Assembly: GCA_022828595.1 (NCBI GenBank)
Contig: JAKGHH010000001.1
Location: forward strand, 122,710,999-122,774,998
Source of the DNA: Nelumbo lutea
Lineage: Eukaryota > Streptophyta > Magnoliopsida > Proteales > Nelumbonaceae
Length of the DNA stretch: 64,000 bases
Reading direction: 5' to 3'
A model generated the notes under the pieces. That model searched no databases. It was not told where the DNA came from and worked only from the letters and a program-made list of their open reading frames with translations. Positions 22,610-33,936 of the stretch are shown piece after piece (within the stretch, counting starts at the first letter, position 1; every line of letters starts with the position of its first letter). A program made the position numbers and the translations under genes.

Positions 22610-23782
22610 TGAGGGTAAATTTGGCCCTCTATTGACAACGCGCCATGTGGCAATCCCAAAATCGTCACATGACACCCTGACACCAAGTAGGCAATGAATT
22701 GCCTTAGCCAAAATGACGGAGACCTACTCGGAACCATGTCAGATGCACCTTGCACGCCCTGATGGCACTTCTTCACCACCTCGCCATGGCCGACCTGTAG
22801 ACATCTTGCCAAGATTGGGGCGACCACCTTAGGACCGAGCTTGAGACCTTGGCATGATGGGAGACCTCTCATCAAGGTCCCGCTGACTAGACTTAGGTCC
22901 AAGTAGCAACTTCCATGACGTGGTGGTCAAGCTACCTCTACCTCCGCCAACTTGACAGAGACTCAGGTGGTGACCTACCTCCGCCAACCTAACAGAGACT
23001 AAGCTGGAAACCTACCTCTGCCGACCTGATAGCATATGATCTCGACAGGACTAGGTTAATTGAAGAGGCGACCTACCTCCGCCAACCTAACAGAGACTAA
23101 GCTGGAAACCTACCTCTGCCGACCTGATAGCATATGATCTCGACAGGACTAGGACGACATAAGAGGTGACTTACCTTTGTCAACCTAACAAAGACTCAGG
23201 TAGCGACCTCATCAAGACCGAGCTAGGGACCTCGGCATTAGGGGCGACCTCCCCCAAGACCCTGCCGACCTGACTAGAACCTAGTTGGCGACCTGCCTGG
23301 CTTGGCGATCGGCCACTTCGAAGTGAAACATCATGCCCGACTCATGTTGCTCTACCATTAGACCTATTTCCTCGCGCCGCCCGCTTCGGAGTTAATCTAC
23401 GCAAATTCCATTTCCGATTGAGAAACTACTCCCAAGCATGGCAAATGACTTCCTAAGGATCTTGGATGCACTATGGTTATGTCCTCCTAGAGATCTCAGA
23501 CATGTTATAGTCACAACTGCCTATGCCAATATAAAGGCATCTCCTTCAATCAGAAAAGGTACGTGCAATTTAGGCATTTATCTCTCACAAATCACTAGCT
23601 CTCTCACTCTCTCTCTTTTTAGCTCTCCTAAAATTCTTCACTGACTTAAGCATTGGAGTGCACACCCCGGGTAAAGCAACCCGGACACACTAATCTCTTT
23701 CTTTGCAGCTCAGCTAGGCGACCTACTAAGTTCGACATCTAAGTTGTCTGCTAGTAGGGAGCACCAAATCGTGCATCATCCA
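22610..23782 (+). repeat. 5' LTR of the short LTR element
   Basis: 1173 bp, about 430 bp longer than the right LTR because of extra material around 22890-23240. That includes a 98 bp tandem duplication (22972-23069 and 23070-23167, starting gacctacctccgccaac). A TATA-like 'caatataaaggcatctcc' lies near 23528. Confidence 0.75.
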
Positions 23783-24905
23783 TTGGCATCATTTGTGGGA
23801 ACATGCTACACAAAAGCTAAGTTCCCACCCATTCTCTAAGCCTTAAGTAATGGAATCCTCAAGCAACAATAGTAATGCCTAGATCGAAGGAACCCCCACA
23901 AGGTGTAGGATCAGAATGATCAACCCAGACAAAATTTCCCAACCCGGACTATGAGGCTGCCCCCACAGGTTGAGCTCTCCATGCTCCCCGTGAGAGTTGA
24001 CGGCTAACAGACTATGAAACTACCCTCATAGGTTAGCCCTATATGGTTCCCACAGGAATTGATGGCCAACAAACTGTGGAGCCGCCCTCATAGGTCAGCC
24101 CTGCCGAGGTGACAAGGTGTGTGTAGGCCGAGGTGCTAAGAGCAAACTGGCTTGTTAATATTTCGTTAAGGTCATGTCAGCGTAAAAGGTGACCTGATTC
24201 TGCCAACTTGACCAAGACCCGCTTTGGCAACCTAGATGAGCCGACTCGCAATACACGCACTTTGGTGAAAATTTATGAATGGGAAGCCAAACACGTTTAG
24301 CATTAAGCTCCCTCAATCCGACCTATTTGAAACACGACAGAAACATATTACTAACATGTGCTTAATGCACCTCAACTCGCTTAAACATGCAACATCGTCC
24401 TCGTCCTCGTCGACAGCACCCTCATTGGCATCATTCTCGTTGCCCTCGCAGCTATTATCCACTCCAGTTTTGGGCTCAACCTCAACCTTGTCGGCCACCC
24501 CCACGAGGACCGGCTTGAGGGACACTACGTAGTAGTCTGTGAGTGAAGTGACCTAAGGAAGCATGGCACAATTTGAAGCCCTTCTTGAGGGTGGGCACAA
24601 CGAACTCCACTCTTATGAATGATGGAACTCCTTGATGGCTACATCCCTAGCTCGACAAATATCCTCGGAGTGCCCACTACGCCTCTTCTTATGTTGATGA
24701 GTTCACTCATACACCCAGTGGTCAAGATAGTGATGTTTTGCCTAGTGCTGCATCTAGCCCTTAGACTCTTCTAGCTCAGATGAGCAAATTGGGCCAATAA
24801 AGAAAAAGAAAAAAAACCAGTTGAACTATCACTTTGAGCAAAAGATGTGTAGCTAACTACTCCCTTCGCCGAACTGACCTCAACTTGGGAGTGGGAGGCA
24901 ATTGA
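23783..24905 (+). other. Internal region of the short LTR element
   Basis: Begins with the primer-like ttggcatcatttgtgggaa. A short ATG frame (atggaatcctcaagcaac, near 23850) stops quickly and may be a gag remnant. Open frames on both strands at 24275-24532 consist of low-complexity Ser or Glu/Asp runs from a 'tcgtcctcgtcctcg' repeat. A purine tract, cttgggagtgggaggcaatt, precedes the right LTR. Confidence 0.55.
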
Positions 24906-25648
24906 TGAGGGTAGATTTGGCCCTCTAGTGACAACACACTTTGTAGTGATCCTATAATCGTCACATGACACCTCAACACCATCTAGGAGATGACTTTCCT
25001 TAGCCAAAATGACAGAGACCTACTCGGAACCATGTCGGATGTGCCTCGCACACCCTAAGGGCACTTTGTCACCACCTAGCCATGGCCGACCTATAGACAC
25101 TTCATCAGGATCAGGACGACCACCTTTGGACCAAGCTAGAAACCTCGGCATGAAGGGAGACCCCCCCCCCGATACCCTATCGACCTAACTAGGATCTAAT
25201 TGGCAACCTGCCTGACGTGGCGACCGGTCATGTTGAAGTGAAACATCGTGCCCAACTCCTATGGGATCATGTCGCTCGACTGTTAGACCTGTCCCCCCGT
25301 GCCGCCCACCTTGGAGTTAATCTACTTGGATTCCATTTTCGACTAAGAAACTGATCCTGAGCATTATAGCCGTGCCCTCCCAGAGATCTCAGATGCGTTA
25401 CAGTCACAACTACCTATGTATATAGAGGTGTCTCCTTCAATAAGAAAAGGTACACACGATTTAGTTCTCACAGTTCACTAGCTCTCTCACTTTTTGGCTC
25501 TCTCAAAACTCTTTGCTGACTTAAGCATCGGAGTGCCTACCCTGGGTAAAGCAACTTGGACACTCTAATCTCTTTCTTTACAGCTTAGCTAGGCGACCTA
25601 CTCATTTCAGCATCCGAGTTGTCTGCCAACAAGGAGCGCCAAATCACG
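24906..25648 (+). repeat. 3' LTR of the short LTR element, truncated
   Basis: Matches the outer parts of the left LTR. It has a cytosine run near 25160, a TATA-like 'tatgtatatagaggtgtctcc' near 25414, and ends in 'gagcgccaaatcacg', about 11 bases short of the left LTR end. Confidence 0.7.
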
Positions 25649-26340
25649 TTGTAGGTATATTTTGATCACCACGACTATGGGGGCACAGAAGGTGCTAAAT
25701 TGATCCCACAAGAACACCCACAATGAGTCCATGACTTGGCTCACATCCACGATGACCTCGAAACTCACAAAGACTTGCGATGAGTTTAACAAACTATTAC
25801 AGACTTGCGATGAACTTAGTAACCATTGCAGACTTGCGATGAGCATAAAACACCACTTGGGACCCACGATGAACAATGGGCATCACCTAAGACTTGCAAT
25901 AACATCGCTGGTCTTGTCCTTTAACACATGGCCACTGAGAAAACCATAAAGGGACGTAGACTACACGTTTCACATGAGAATTCTTAAGAGAAAGGGAATT
26001 TTGTCTTTCAATGATCTCGTTGGACACATGGCAAAACCCCAATGGTGCTCCCTTAATAGCCAACATAAAAATAAGTATCTCCTTTCCTAATAGGAAATGC
26101 CCCATTTTAGATCTTTCTCCTTATAACATTGGGGTCCTCTCTATAAAAAGGGAATAATTCTCTCGGCCCTACATAGGACAATATCATACAACCTTGACCT
26201 AGGGCTTCTCAAAAGGGGACTCTCCCTTTTCTCCTCTCTTCCCCTCTCTTCCCCACATTCTCTCTCCTTCCTGTCACCTCCTTTGGACCTTCGGAGACTT
26301 GACCAACCTATGTTGCCTTACCATTGTACCAACAATTACA
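25649..26340 (+). other. LTR-like or promoter-like anonymous segment with a 30 bp minisatellite
   Basis: Positions 25772-25860 repeat gacttgcgatga at 25772, 25802 and 25831. Downstream there is 'cctctctataaaaaggg' near 26136, then a pyrimidine-rich stretch up to 26280. TATA box plus pyrimidine leader looks like an LTR, but no partner copy was found, so the identity is uncertain. Confidence 0.35.
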
Positions 26341-28570
26341 TCAATTAATAAAATACCTAGATATTGATAAATGAAAGGTTAGATAAATTATAATATATCT
26401 CAAAATATCTTACCCTTGTACATGTGGAGGAATAAATACTAATCTCAGATCCACATGGATTCAACCCTCACCCTCTTGATTTGGATAAACTCACTTTATC
26501 ATTTCTGTTTGGCCGAACCCGTCTTAACACCGAAACATATTACATTGCTCTTTTTGGGTCTGGACACCCCAGTAGTCTATTAGAGAGATAAGATGGAACT
26601 GAAGTTTTGACACTGGAGAAATATCATGAATGCTCTCTAAATGTCCTTTAGATGCAAGGAAGTCAGCCAACTGATTACCTTCTCTAGGTTTTGGTAATTC
26701 TAATTGAAATTGTGGTTCTGTTTTATGTTTGCCAATGTTCCTTTAGTTTTCTAAACTTCATTTTATTTCTCTTAGAGGAAGTAGGTCTTTATGCCCAAAC
26801 AAAATGCAGGGATCGATTTTTTCTCATTCTACTCCTATTGTTAACAAGAATATTAATTTACAACCTCTAGTCCAGCAACTCTAAGTCAAAGTTCTGTTGT
26901 TGTTCTACTTACAACATAATAATGGTTTAGACTCCCAAAAGAGATCATCATATAGTTCATGTTTTCCTATATCACCTGAATATTACCAATTACATCTAGT
27001 GGCTTTAAAATTTTATGTAGTTTATTTTCTTTACATTAGTAACTTACATTGAAAGGTCCAAACTTATAAACCAGTTCAGTGGACAAGAACAAGCCATTTC
27101 GTGACTTGCAAAAATTTGACTTATATTGCTTTAAAAATTAGATCAAAAGAAAGAGAATTTTGTGTAGTTTTAACGTTTGACAAAACAGAAAAACAAGGAA
27201 TTTAGTCATTTAAACTTGAGAAAGAACTTGTTGCAAGGTTTGAAGTCTGAACTGTTGGCCTTGGTTGTCATATAGTCTGCATTAACTTACCTATTAACTT
27301 CATTAAGAAGAAATTGGCATGGGGTTTCTATTATAATCAATTTTGAATTAAAATTACCAGTAAAATATTTACACTCATAAATGATTATCATCCACTAACT
27401 ATAGCAGCATCTATCTTGCCAGGTTGCAGGGTTTAGACTAGAATAGTGGATCTTCAATGCTCTAATAGGATTTAAATTTTAAAACAATAATAAGTTGAAT
27501 TTCAGTGAAACTCGATTTGCATAGAAAATAATCTGAATTTGGATGCAACCTTAGGAGAGTATATATAGCCATTTCCCTTTGCCTTAACATTTTCTAATTA
27601 ATGTTGATTCTGATGTCCATTCAATATGTTGTATTAGGATCATATGGCACAAAGTAAACAAGCAAAGGAGCAGAAAAGATAGTTTTGTAACCTAATGAAC
27701 TAAATCATCCATCTCAATTAACATGAATTGCAACCACAGGAATAAAGTTGGTCTAAGATCTGTGACACTGCCAAGGAAGAAAATTAATATCCAGTTCCCT
27801 AGAAATCTGGGGCTTGTATAAAAGGACTCCAAGCCCCAGATTTGGCCAGCCCATCTATTACCAAATTTAATTCCCTTGGAGTCAAATGTGCCCGAACTAA
27901 TCTACCAATTGTTGTTTCCCTTTATTTCATTCAAAATGTGAGCCAGTCTTGTGGATAATTTTAACTGTAAATGGATAATGATAACAAGAAAGGATGAAGA
28001 CTCCAAAGCTTTGAAATGAAAACAAGCATGACTTAGATGAAGACTCCAAAGTCTAGTGCCATGTAGGGCAAACATAATAATACATTCAACTAATTAATTA
28101 TCAAAAAAACTTAATGCATTTCAATATTTCTAGTGCTCTGTTCAAATGTGCCAAGAAAGGTAGTTTGTTGATATGAACAAAAATCATACGATTTCTTTCT
28201 TTTATTGGGAAGAACAAAAATATTCTTTCACTTGATTGCTTTCTATCTTGAATCACAAGAAGAATAGAGGTTTCATTGATCATGGAATGGTTTCTGGTGC
28301 ATCCAGAATTTAAGGACATTTCTAAGGAATCTGGGCTTATGGTCATCCCCTGAAGTGGATGCTGAAATTTCTCCAACAACATTGTAAAACTAATGTCTTT
28401 TATTATGTATTACTCTTTTATGTAGTTTGTACTCCTGGATGAGTTACGTCTCAGCTGAATCAGATTGCAACCAGTTTTTTTCTTTTAATAAAATTTCTTT
28501 TCTCTTGCCATCAAAAAGAAAAAAAAAATTGCAGTCTTGAGGGAACTTTTTTGCCCTTCATCTATGTATA
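26341..28570. other. Anonymous AT-rich DNA
   Basis: No gene or element is recognised. A perfect 14 bp inverted repeat is at 27803-27816 and 27830-27843 (see findings). Confidence 0.45.
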
Positions 28571-29002
28571 TGTTTGGCATCGGTGCTGCATATACAGTAC
28601 CATTTTCTATATATGAGTGGGTTGGAAGCACCGTTTTTTGAGAAAACGGTGTCCTTTTTCTGTTTGGAAACATTGATGCCAGGTAGGACATTTCCTGGGG
28701 CAACAACAACACCTGTTTGATACCAATGCTCCATATCCATTTTCAGCATTGGTACCCATTATAGGAAATCCACGTCACTGCCACATCATGTCCTCATTGG
28801 CATCAATGAGCTCCAAATTGAGAAAACATCGAATTCGACATTTCCCCAAACCACACCTTCTCGATTTCTAAGGCATGGTTTAGAGCACCATTTTTTATGG
28901 AAAAACGGTTCCAAACATGTTACTGTTTTCTGGAGCACCAATTTTTCCAATGTGGTACTGATATATCACCATTTTCTGGAGCAACGACATCGATGCCAAA
29001 CA
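28571..29002. mobile_element. MITE with tgtttggcatcg termini
   Basis: A 432 bp segment bounded by a perfect 12 bp terminal inverted repeat. Inner parts of both ends also match as 'accattttct' and 'gtaccacat/gtaccatt' type text. It includes an internal perfect hairpin (caccgtttt / aaaacggtg, 28629-28651). No target duplication was identified, so the superfamily is open. Confidence 0.6.
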
Positions 29003-30858
29003 CTGCCATATGTCAACAGCCTTGTACCTATCCCTGCCTCCTACCCTTGAGTGGTTTGTCTTTGATCTTATTGGTGGAGGAGAGAAGAGGACTTTTCTTT
29101 TTAGATGATTGATGATTCCCTTTTCTTGGGTTGGAGTCATAGGCTCCTCCCATGTACTTCCTTGTATACTTTTGTCATCATTTTTCTAATATGTACATAG
29201 AACTGGAGGTAATGTGCATCTAACTTGGAACCTTGCAATAACATACTAGATTCTTGCTTCTATTCCTATGCTTTTCTTGTATTAGTGATTAAAGGAAGAA
29301 ATTGATTATTATGCTTCGATATGAATTCCACTATTTAATTTATAATTTTGAAACCAATGGCATTTGGAAAAAAGTGGTAATAAAGCTACTCAGCATAGGT
29401 ATGCATAGAAGTGCAAATGGACCAAGTGTAAATCCTCATTTACTTTTGCGTCGGATTTGAGCTTTTTTTTGTTTGTAAGAAGTAAAATGGTGTGGAGTTG
29501 TCTTGTGTTGAAACCAACTAAATTTATATATGGGCCCAGGGAAATATTCCACTAATATATTTTTGTTTGATCTATATTATTTTTTCTGTTTGGCATCAAC
29601 ATCATCATCATCATCATCTAAGCCTCAATGTATAGGAGTTGGTTTAGCTAACATAAGGAGAGGTATTGTTGCATATATTGATATATAAGCTCAGACTTCC
29701 TTAAGACCATGTTTAGTTTGATAGAAAATAAGAGAGAAACAGAAAATTGAGGGAAAGAGAGGAACAAAAGGTCAAATTGAATTTCATGGAAGCTCAATTG
29801 GTTCTAACTCCTAAGCCAAAAGGAACTAGAAATGCGTTCTTGAATAGGTATTCTATGGATAGTAAGCTTTGTATGGGACATTTGCAAAGGGGGGAACAAG
29901 AGAAGTTTTTAAAAATAAAAAGACCATACAAGGCTCTTATGGTTTGGGTTCTTGGCTTCTTTAGCTTTTTGGTTCTTGTCACACCAGAACTAGAAGGGGT
30001 ATCATATCCAATGTTGATATTGCCCAAAATCCTTCAGTCCTACCAGGGGTATCATAGTTGTCATTGGTTTTCTTGAACCTTATTTTTGTTGTGATTTACA
30101 AGTCTTTGTTGTAACTGATGTTTATACAACTTACAGACTAGTCCAGAACTTGCACAAGCTCTTATTGGCAACGATCTTAATAGATTGCAAAACCTACCAT
30201 GTGAATGGCATGGACAAAGATCAATATATAAAAATAGGGATTACATTGTCATCTTATATAGGGAAATACATGAATGGGGTCCATTTTAATATTTATTGTA
30301 GGTAAATGTGTAAGTGGGACCCACAAGTAATATTTGCATGTTTGAATGTGTTGCTAGGTTTTGTACATAACATTTAACATGTATGTAAGAGGGACCTACA
30401 TATATGCTTGCTAAACAGTCTTTCAGTCTTCCTAGCTTTTGAAAAGATCTTTAAAAAATTGTTACCAAACAGTCTTTAATATTTGAAGATCTACTTATGA
30501 AAGCTCATCACTCTTTTGAGGTCTTGAGCTTTTGAAAGGTCTTCCTAAAAAGACATACCAAACACCTCCGTACATATCTCAACCTACCCTTTTACAATTA
30601 AGGAGGATGCCAGTTTTATGTTATCTTTCAAAGAAATATGGAGTTCAATGTTGTGTTGGCTTTTATATTCTCTTTCTTTTATTAGAGTATCGCCCATGTT
30701 TCTTAACCATTCAAGTTTTGCTTCTAAAATAAAAGGTGACTAGTAGATCCATTGAATGTTCGGCCTTGAATAGTCTTGCCTCCATTAGCACTTGGAGTTC
30801 ATTTGCTAATAATTGAATGATCCACCATGTGATGTTTTTTAGAAGGATTAATGGCATT
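29003..30858. other. Anonymous DNA
   Basis: A CATCAT trinucleotide tract lies near 29601-29619. A 109-codon frame at 29747-30076 has no family I recognise, and its end reads like random hydrophobic translation. No supported gene. Confidence 0.4.
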
Positions 30859-31177
30859 GTTTTGAAACCGGACTAGATGATTGAACCATTTGACTCACGA
30901 ACTAGTTATGGTTTCAAGTTTGATTTTGGTATGGACTGCTTTTTTTGAAAAGAAAAAGTAAAGATTGAATTGGTCGAAGAACCCACAATTTAGGCGGTCG
31001 AACCACTAAACCAGATCCGATGCCTCGTTACCTTGTATTTATTTAATTTTGATGAAAATTTTCAATATTTATAAATATTTTTATGTTTTTTTATTTTACT
31101 TAATTATGATATAATGGGCTGAACCGCTGACCTAAAAAACGGTGACCAAAACTGTTTCATTTTCCGTTTTCAAAACC
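30859..31177. mobile_element. Small non-autonomous element with ttttgaaac termini
   Basis: Bounded by gttttgaaacc and gttttcaaaacc. The interior has 'gaaccatttgac', 'cggtcgaacc' and 'gggctgaaccgctgacc'. Relatives are at 228-335 and within the Helitron near 47690-47800. The hexamer TAATGG lies just outside both sides (30849-30854 and 31183-31188), a possible imperfect target duplication. Confidence 0.5.
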
Positions 31178-31201
31178 TTGCCTAATGGTGTTATTTTCAT
31201 A

Positions 31202-32000
31202 TTTATACTACTAATAAAAGAGTCAGCTCTCCATTCTGGACATTTCGATGGACATGTGCTACCCTTCTTTGTTTAACCGTTTGATTAGATATTTAAGGGA
31301 AAAATGGTAATTCTCCATTCTTTATATTTTGCTGCGTCAGTTTCCATGAGACACTCTCCCACTACACTCTACCTCTTCGGTTTCTCTCTCGGAACCGACG
31401 AAGAACACTGAAACATCCACTATTTCCGATTATTTTGGTACGTTCTCCCTCTTCGGTTTCTCTCTCGTAAACGAGGAAGAACACTCTAACTTCCACTATT
31501 TCCTATAATGGTAATTTTCCATTCTGTACATTTCGCTGCGCCAGTTTCGGTGAGACACTCTCCCACTACATTCTACCTCTTCAGTTTCTCTCTCGGAACC
31601 GACGAAGAACACTGAAACTTCCACTATTTCCGATTATTTTGGTACGTTCTACCTCTTCGGTTTCTCTCTCGGAAATGAGGAAGAACATATTTCCTATTAT
31701 TTTGGTAGCAAATGGAACCAAGCAAGAACACACTAGCTTCCACTATTTCCTTTTCTCCTAACCTCTCTTACATTTTTCCCTGTTCGGTTTCTCCCTCAAA
31801 CCCTCATTCCTTCGTTCCCTATCCTTCACGAAGACGTTATCCCCAACGAATTGGCCCATTTGAGGATGAACTCTCCCACGAACTCTCCCAAAATTTCTCT
31901 CACGAACGGGGAATGCAGTTATCTCGACATCTATATAAATGGGATTTGTCCATGCCTTGGAGTACACAACTCCCATTTCTGAAAGAACTACTCAACCAAA
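31202..32000 (+). mobile_element. Helitron 5' region, copy 1
   Basis: Begins tttatactactaataaaag, close to the usual plant Helitron 5' terminus. The following 'ccattctggacattt..atggacatgt.ctaccctt' block and the later 'tttctccctcaaaccctca' and 'cccatttgaggatgaactct' blocks are shared with 54611-54958. It carries an internal tandem duplication of about 206 bp (from about 31304 and from about 31511) with the recurring 'tcggtttctctctcgg'. The frame 31712-32149 starts in this conserved 5' region; its product is not recognised. Confidence 0.7.
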
Positions 32001-33768
32001 GAAGCAAGGGATTTTCAAGAGGTAATGTTCTGCCGAATCTTGTTTCAAATGCTTCAAAATTTTTATTTTTAACGGCAATGATTATCTACCAGAATAATCT
32101 ATCAATGGTAAATATCTTGATTTGTTTTTATTGGATTGCAAATGGTTAAATATCTTGCGATTGTCACTGTCTGTATCTTTGATGCAGTTTGTGCTTAGTT
32201 TGGCTTTATGTGAAAGCTTTGGACTTGGCTCCTTCTTTTAGGAGTTAGATGACAAAGGTTTGGATTGGCAATGATTATCTACCAGAATAATGTATCTACC
32301 CTTCAGCTTTTGCATTAATAACCACAGACTTGCAAATTGTCCATTATTCTGGTAGATATTCATTATCGGGTACTTGTCAATTAGTTGGGACATGGTAGAT
32401 CCGGTTCAATTTAACATAATAATTTATAGGTGAGTGGCAGAAAAATGAGTGCAACATGTTTAATTTTATATATTTTTTTCTCTCCATCCAGTGTTCATTT
32501 ACATTGTTTATTTGTTTTCTTCTTTACGATGGAAAATTTCTTATGCTTAAATGATTATCGGGTAGCTGGTAATTAGTTGGATCATGGTAGATCTGGTTCT
32601 ATTTTTAATATTATTATTCAGGTGAGTGGCCATAAAAAAATTAGTGTAACATGTTAATTTAATTTTCATATAATTGTTTTCTCCATTGTTTATTTGTTTT
32701 CTTTTTTTACGAGAAATGCCACATGAATTTACAACAATTATTTACAACATTCAATTCATGTAAATACAGCAATTATCCCTATTATTATTTGTATTTATCT
32801 ATTTTAATTCATGTAATCACAACATTTGTATGTAGATAATGAAAATATCAGTGATGCTATTGAATCATTTATTTTTCTATTTAATATAAGTTCAATATGG
32901 TTGACAGAAATTTCAAGTGATGCATTTGCATCACTTAACTTTTCTGTTTAATGAAATTGGAGTTATTTTTCTATTTAAGAAAATTAAGAAATCAAGTTCC
33001 ATTATCTATTTAATTTATTGTAATTTATTTTAGGTGTTACAACATTTAGATAGGGTTTTCTTTAAGCCTTAAATCGTATTTCATTTATTAAATTTCATTC
33101 AATAAATTTATTATTTTTTTACTTAGTACACATATGACAATATTTAACGAGATGAGTATTTCCTTCAAAAATTTACTTAACGAGATGTGCTCGGAATTGT
33201 GAATGTTAAGGCCTTCGTTCTGATCACAATCGAAGCCGACAATTGGAAATTCTATGGAAATGGATGTATTTGTAATAAGGAAACGGAACAAGATGCAGTT
33301 AGGAAGGCGGTCAAGAAAATAGTAGATACTTCAAAATGAAAATAGAGGACGTGAATTATGAAGAGTTACACTTCTATATGCATAAATGTTCACAATTGGA
33401 AAGGGTCATTGATGAATTGAAAACAGAGCTACTGAAACTAAAAAGTAGCCTTAATGACACCGAAGTTGTGACAAATGAAGGTATTGATGATGAAGAACCA
33501 GAAGAAGACGAAGAATATGTTGTAGGAGGATTTTAGTTTGTCATCTGTTTAGTTTATGGATTATGTTAGAGTGGATCATAGTAAGAGTGAATGTTAGAAG
33601 TGTCATGCTTAAAGTTTCATTAAGAAGGTTGTTTATGTTCTAGGATAGTTTATAATACATTTCCATGTACAAAGTTATTCTTGTTATAATTATATGAAGT
33701 ATAAATATTATATTTAGTTGTTCTTCTTTCTCTAATGTTGTGTTATCCCAACACATTATGCGTGGGCA
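32001..33768 (+). other. Cargo region of Helitron copy 1
   Basis: AT-rich, with a tandem duplication of about 191 bp ('attatcgggta..tg' at about 32362 and 32553). A short frame at about 33182-33336 reads 'VNVKAFVLITIEADNWKFYG', followed by 'NGCICNKETEQ'. This vaguely resembles the zinc-ribbon OB fold of replication protein A. It is followed, in another frame, by a coiled-coil and acidic tail (33336-33536, ending DEEPEEDEEYVVGGF). The parent gene is not identified and the RPA link is weak. No Helitron 3' end was found. Confidence 0.4.
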
Positions 33769-33936
33769 TTGGGATTGACATGTACATCAAAAGCAGTTTC
33801 AGATCCAATGGTCGATCTATGGATAGAAAGCTGGAAAGGTAGAAAACTAATTACTTATCAAAAGGGGAAATTAATCTTGATAAGAAATGTGTTATCATGC
33901 TTACCAATATACATGTTGTCCCTGCAAAGGTATTTG
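33769..33936 (+). pseudogene. LINE reverse transcriptase scrap
   Basis: The peptide 'DPMVDLWIESWKGRKLITY' followed by 'KGKLILIRNVLSCLPIYMLS' is the segment after the catalytic core in plant L1-type ORF2 (usual form: W.G+.LS.GG+L.LI..VLS..P.Y.MSL). Nothing else of the LINE is attached, so this is an isolated fragment. Confidence 0.7.

Larger units (their letters stand above)
22610..25648 (+). mobile_element. Short non-autonomous LTR retrotransposon
   Basis: The two long direct repeats start alike (tgagggtaaatttggccctc and tgagggtagatttggccctc) and run in parallel. The left one ends in GCATCATCCA followed by ttggcatcatttgtgggaa, a gypsy-like primer region. Only about 1.1 kb lies between them and no pol domain is recognisable, so this is a LARD-like or deletion derivative. 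The right LTR lacks the last bases (gcatcatcca), so its 3' end is truncated and no target duplication can be matched. Confidence 0.75.

Noticed and set aside
24275..24532. Ser-rich or acidic protein in the short LTR element
   Set aside because: Both strands are open because of a short tcgtcc-type repeat. No domain, no conserved start.
29747..30076. 109-codon frame as a small gene
   Set aside because: No recognised family, no codon or motif signal, and it is surrounded by anonymous DNA.
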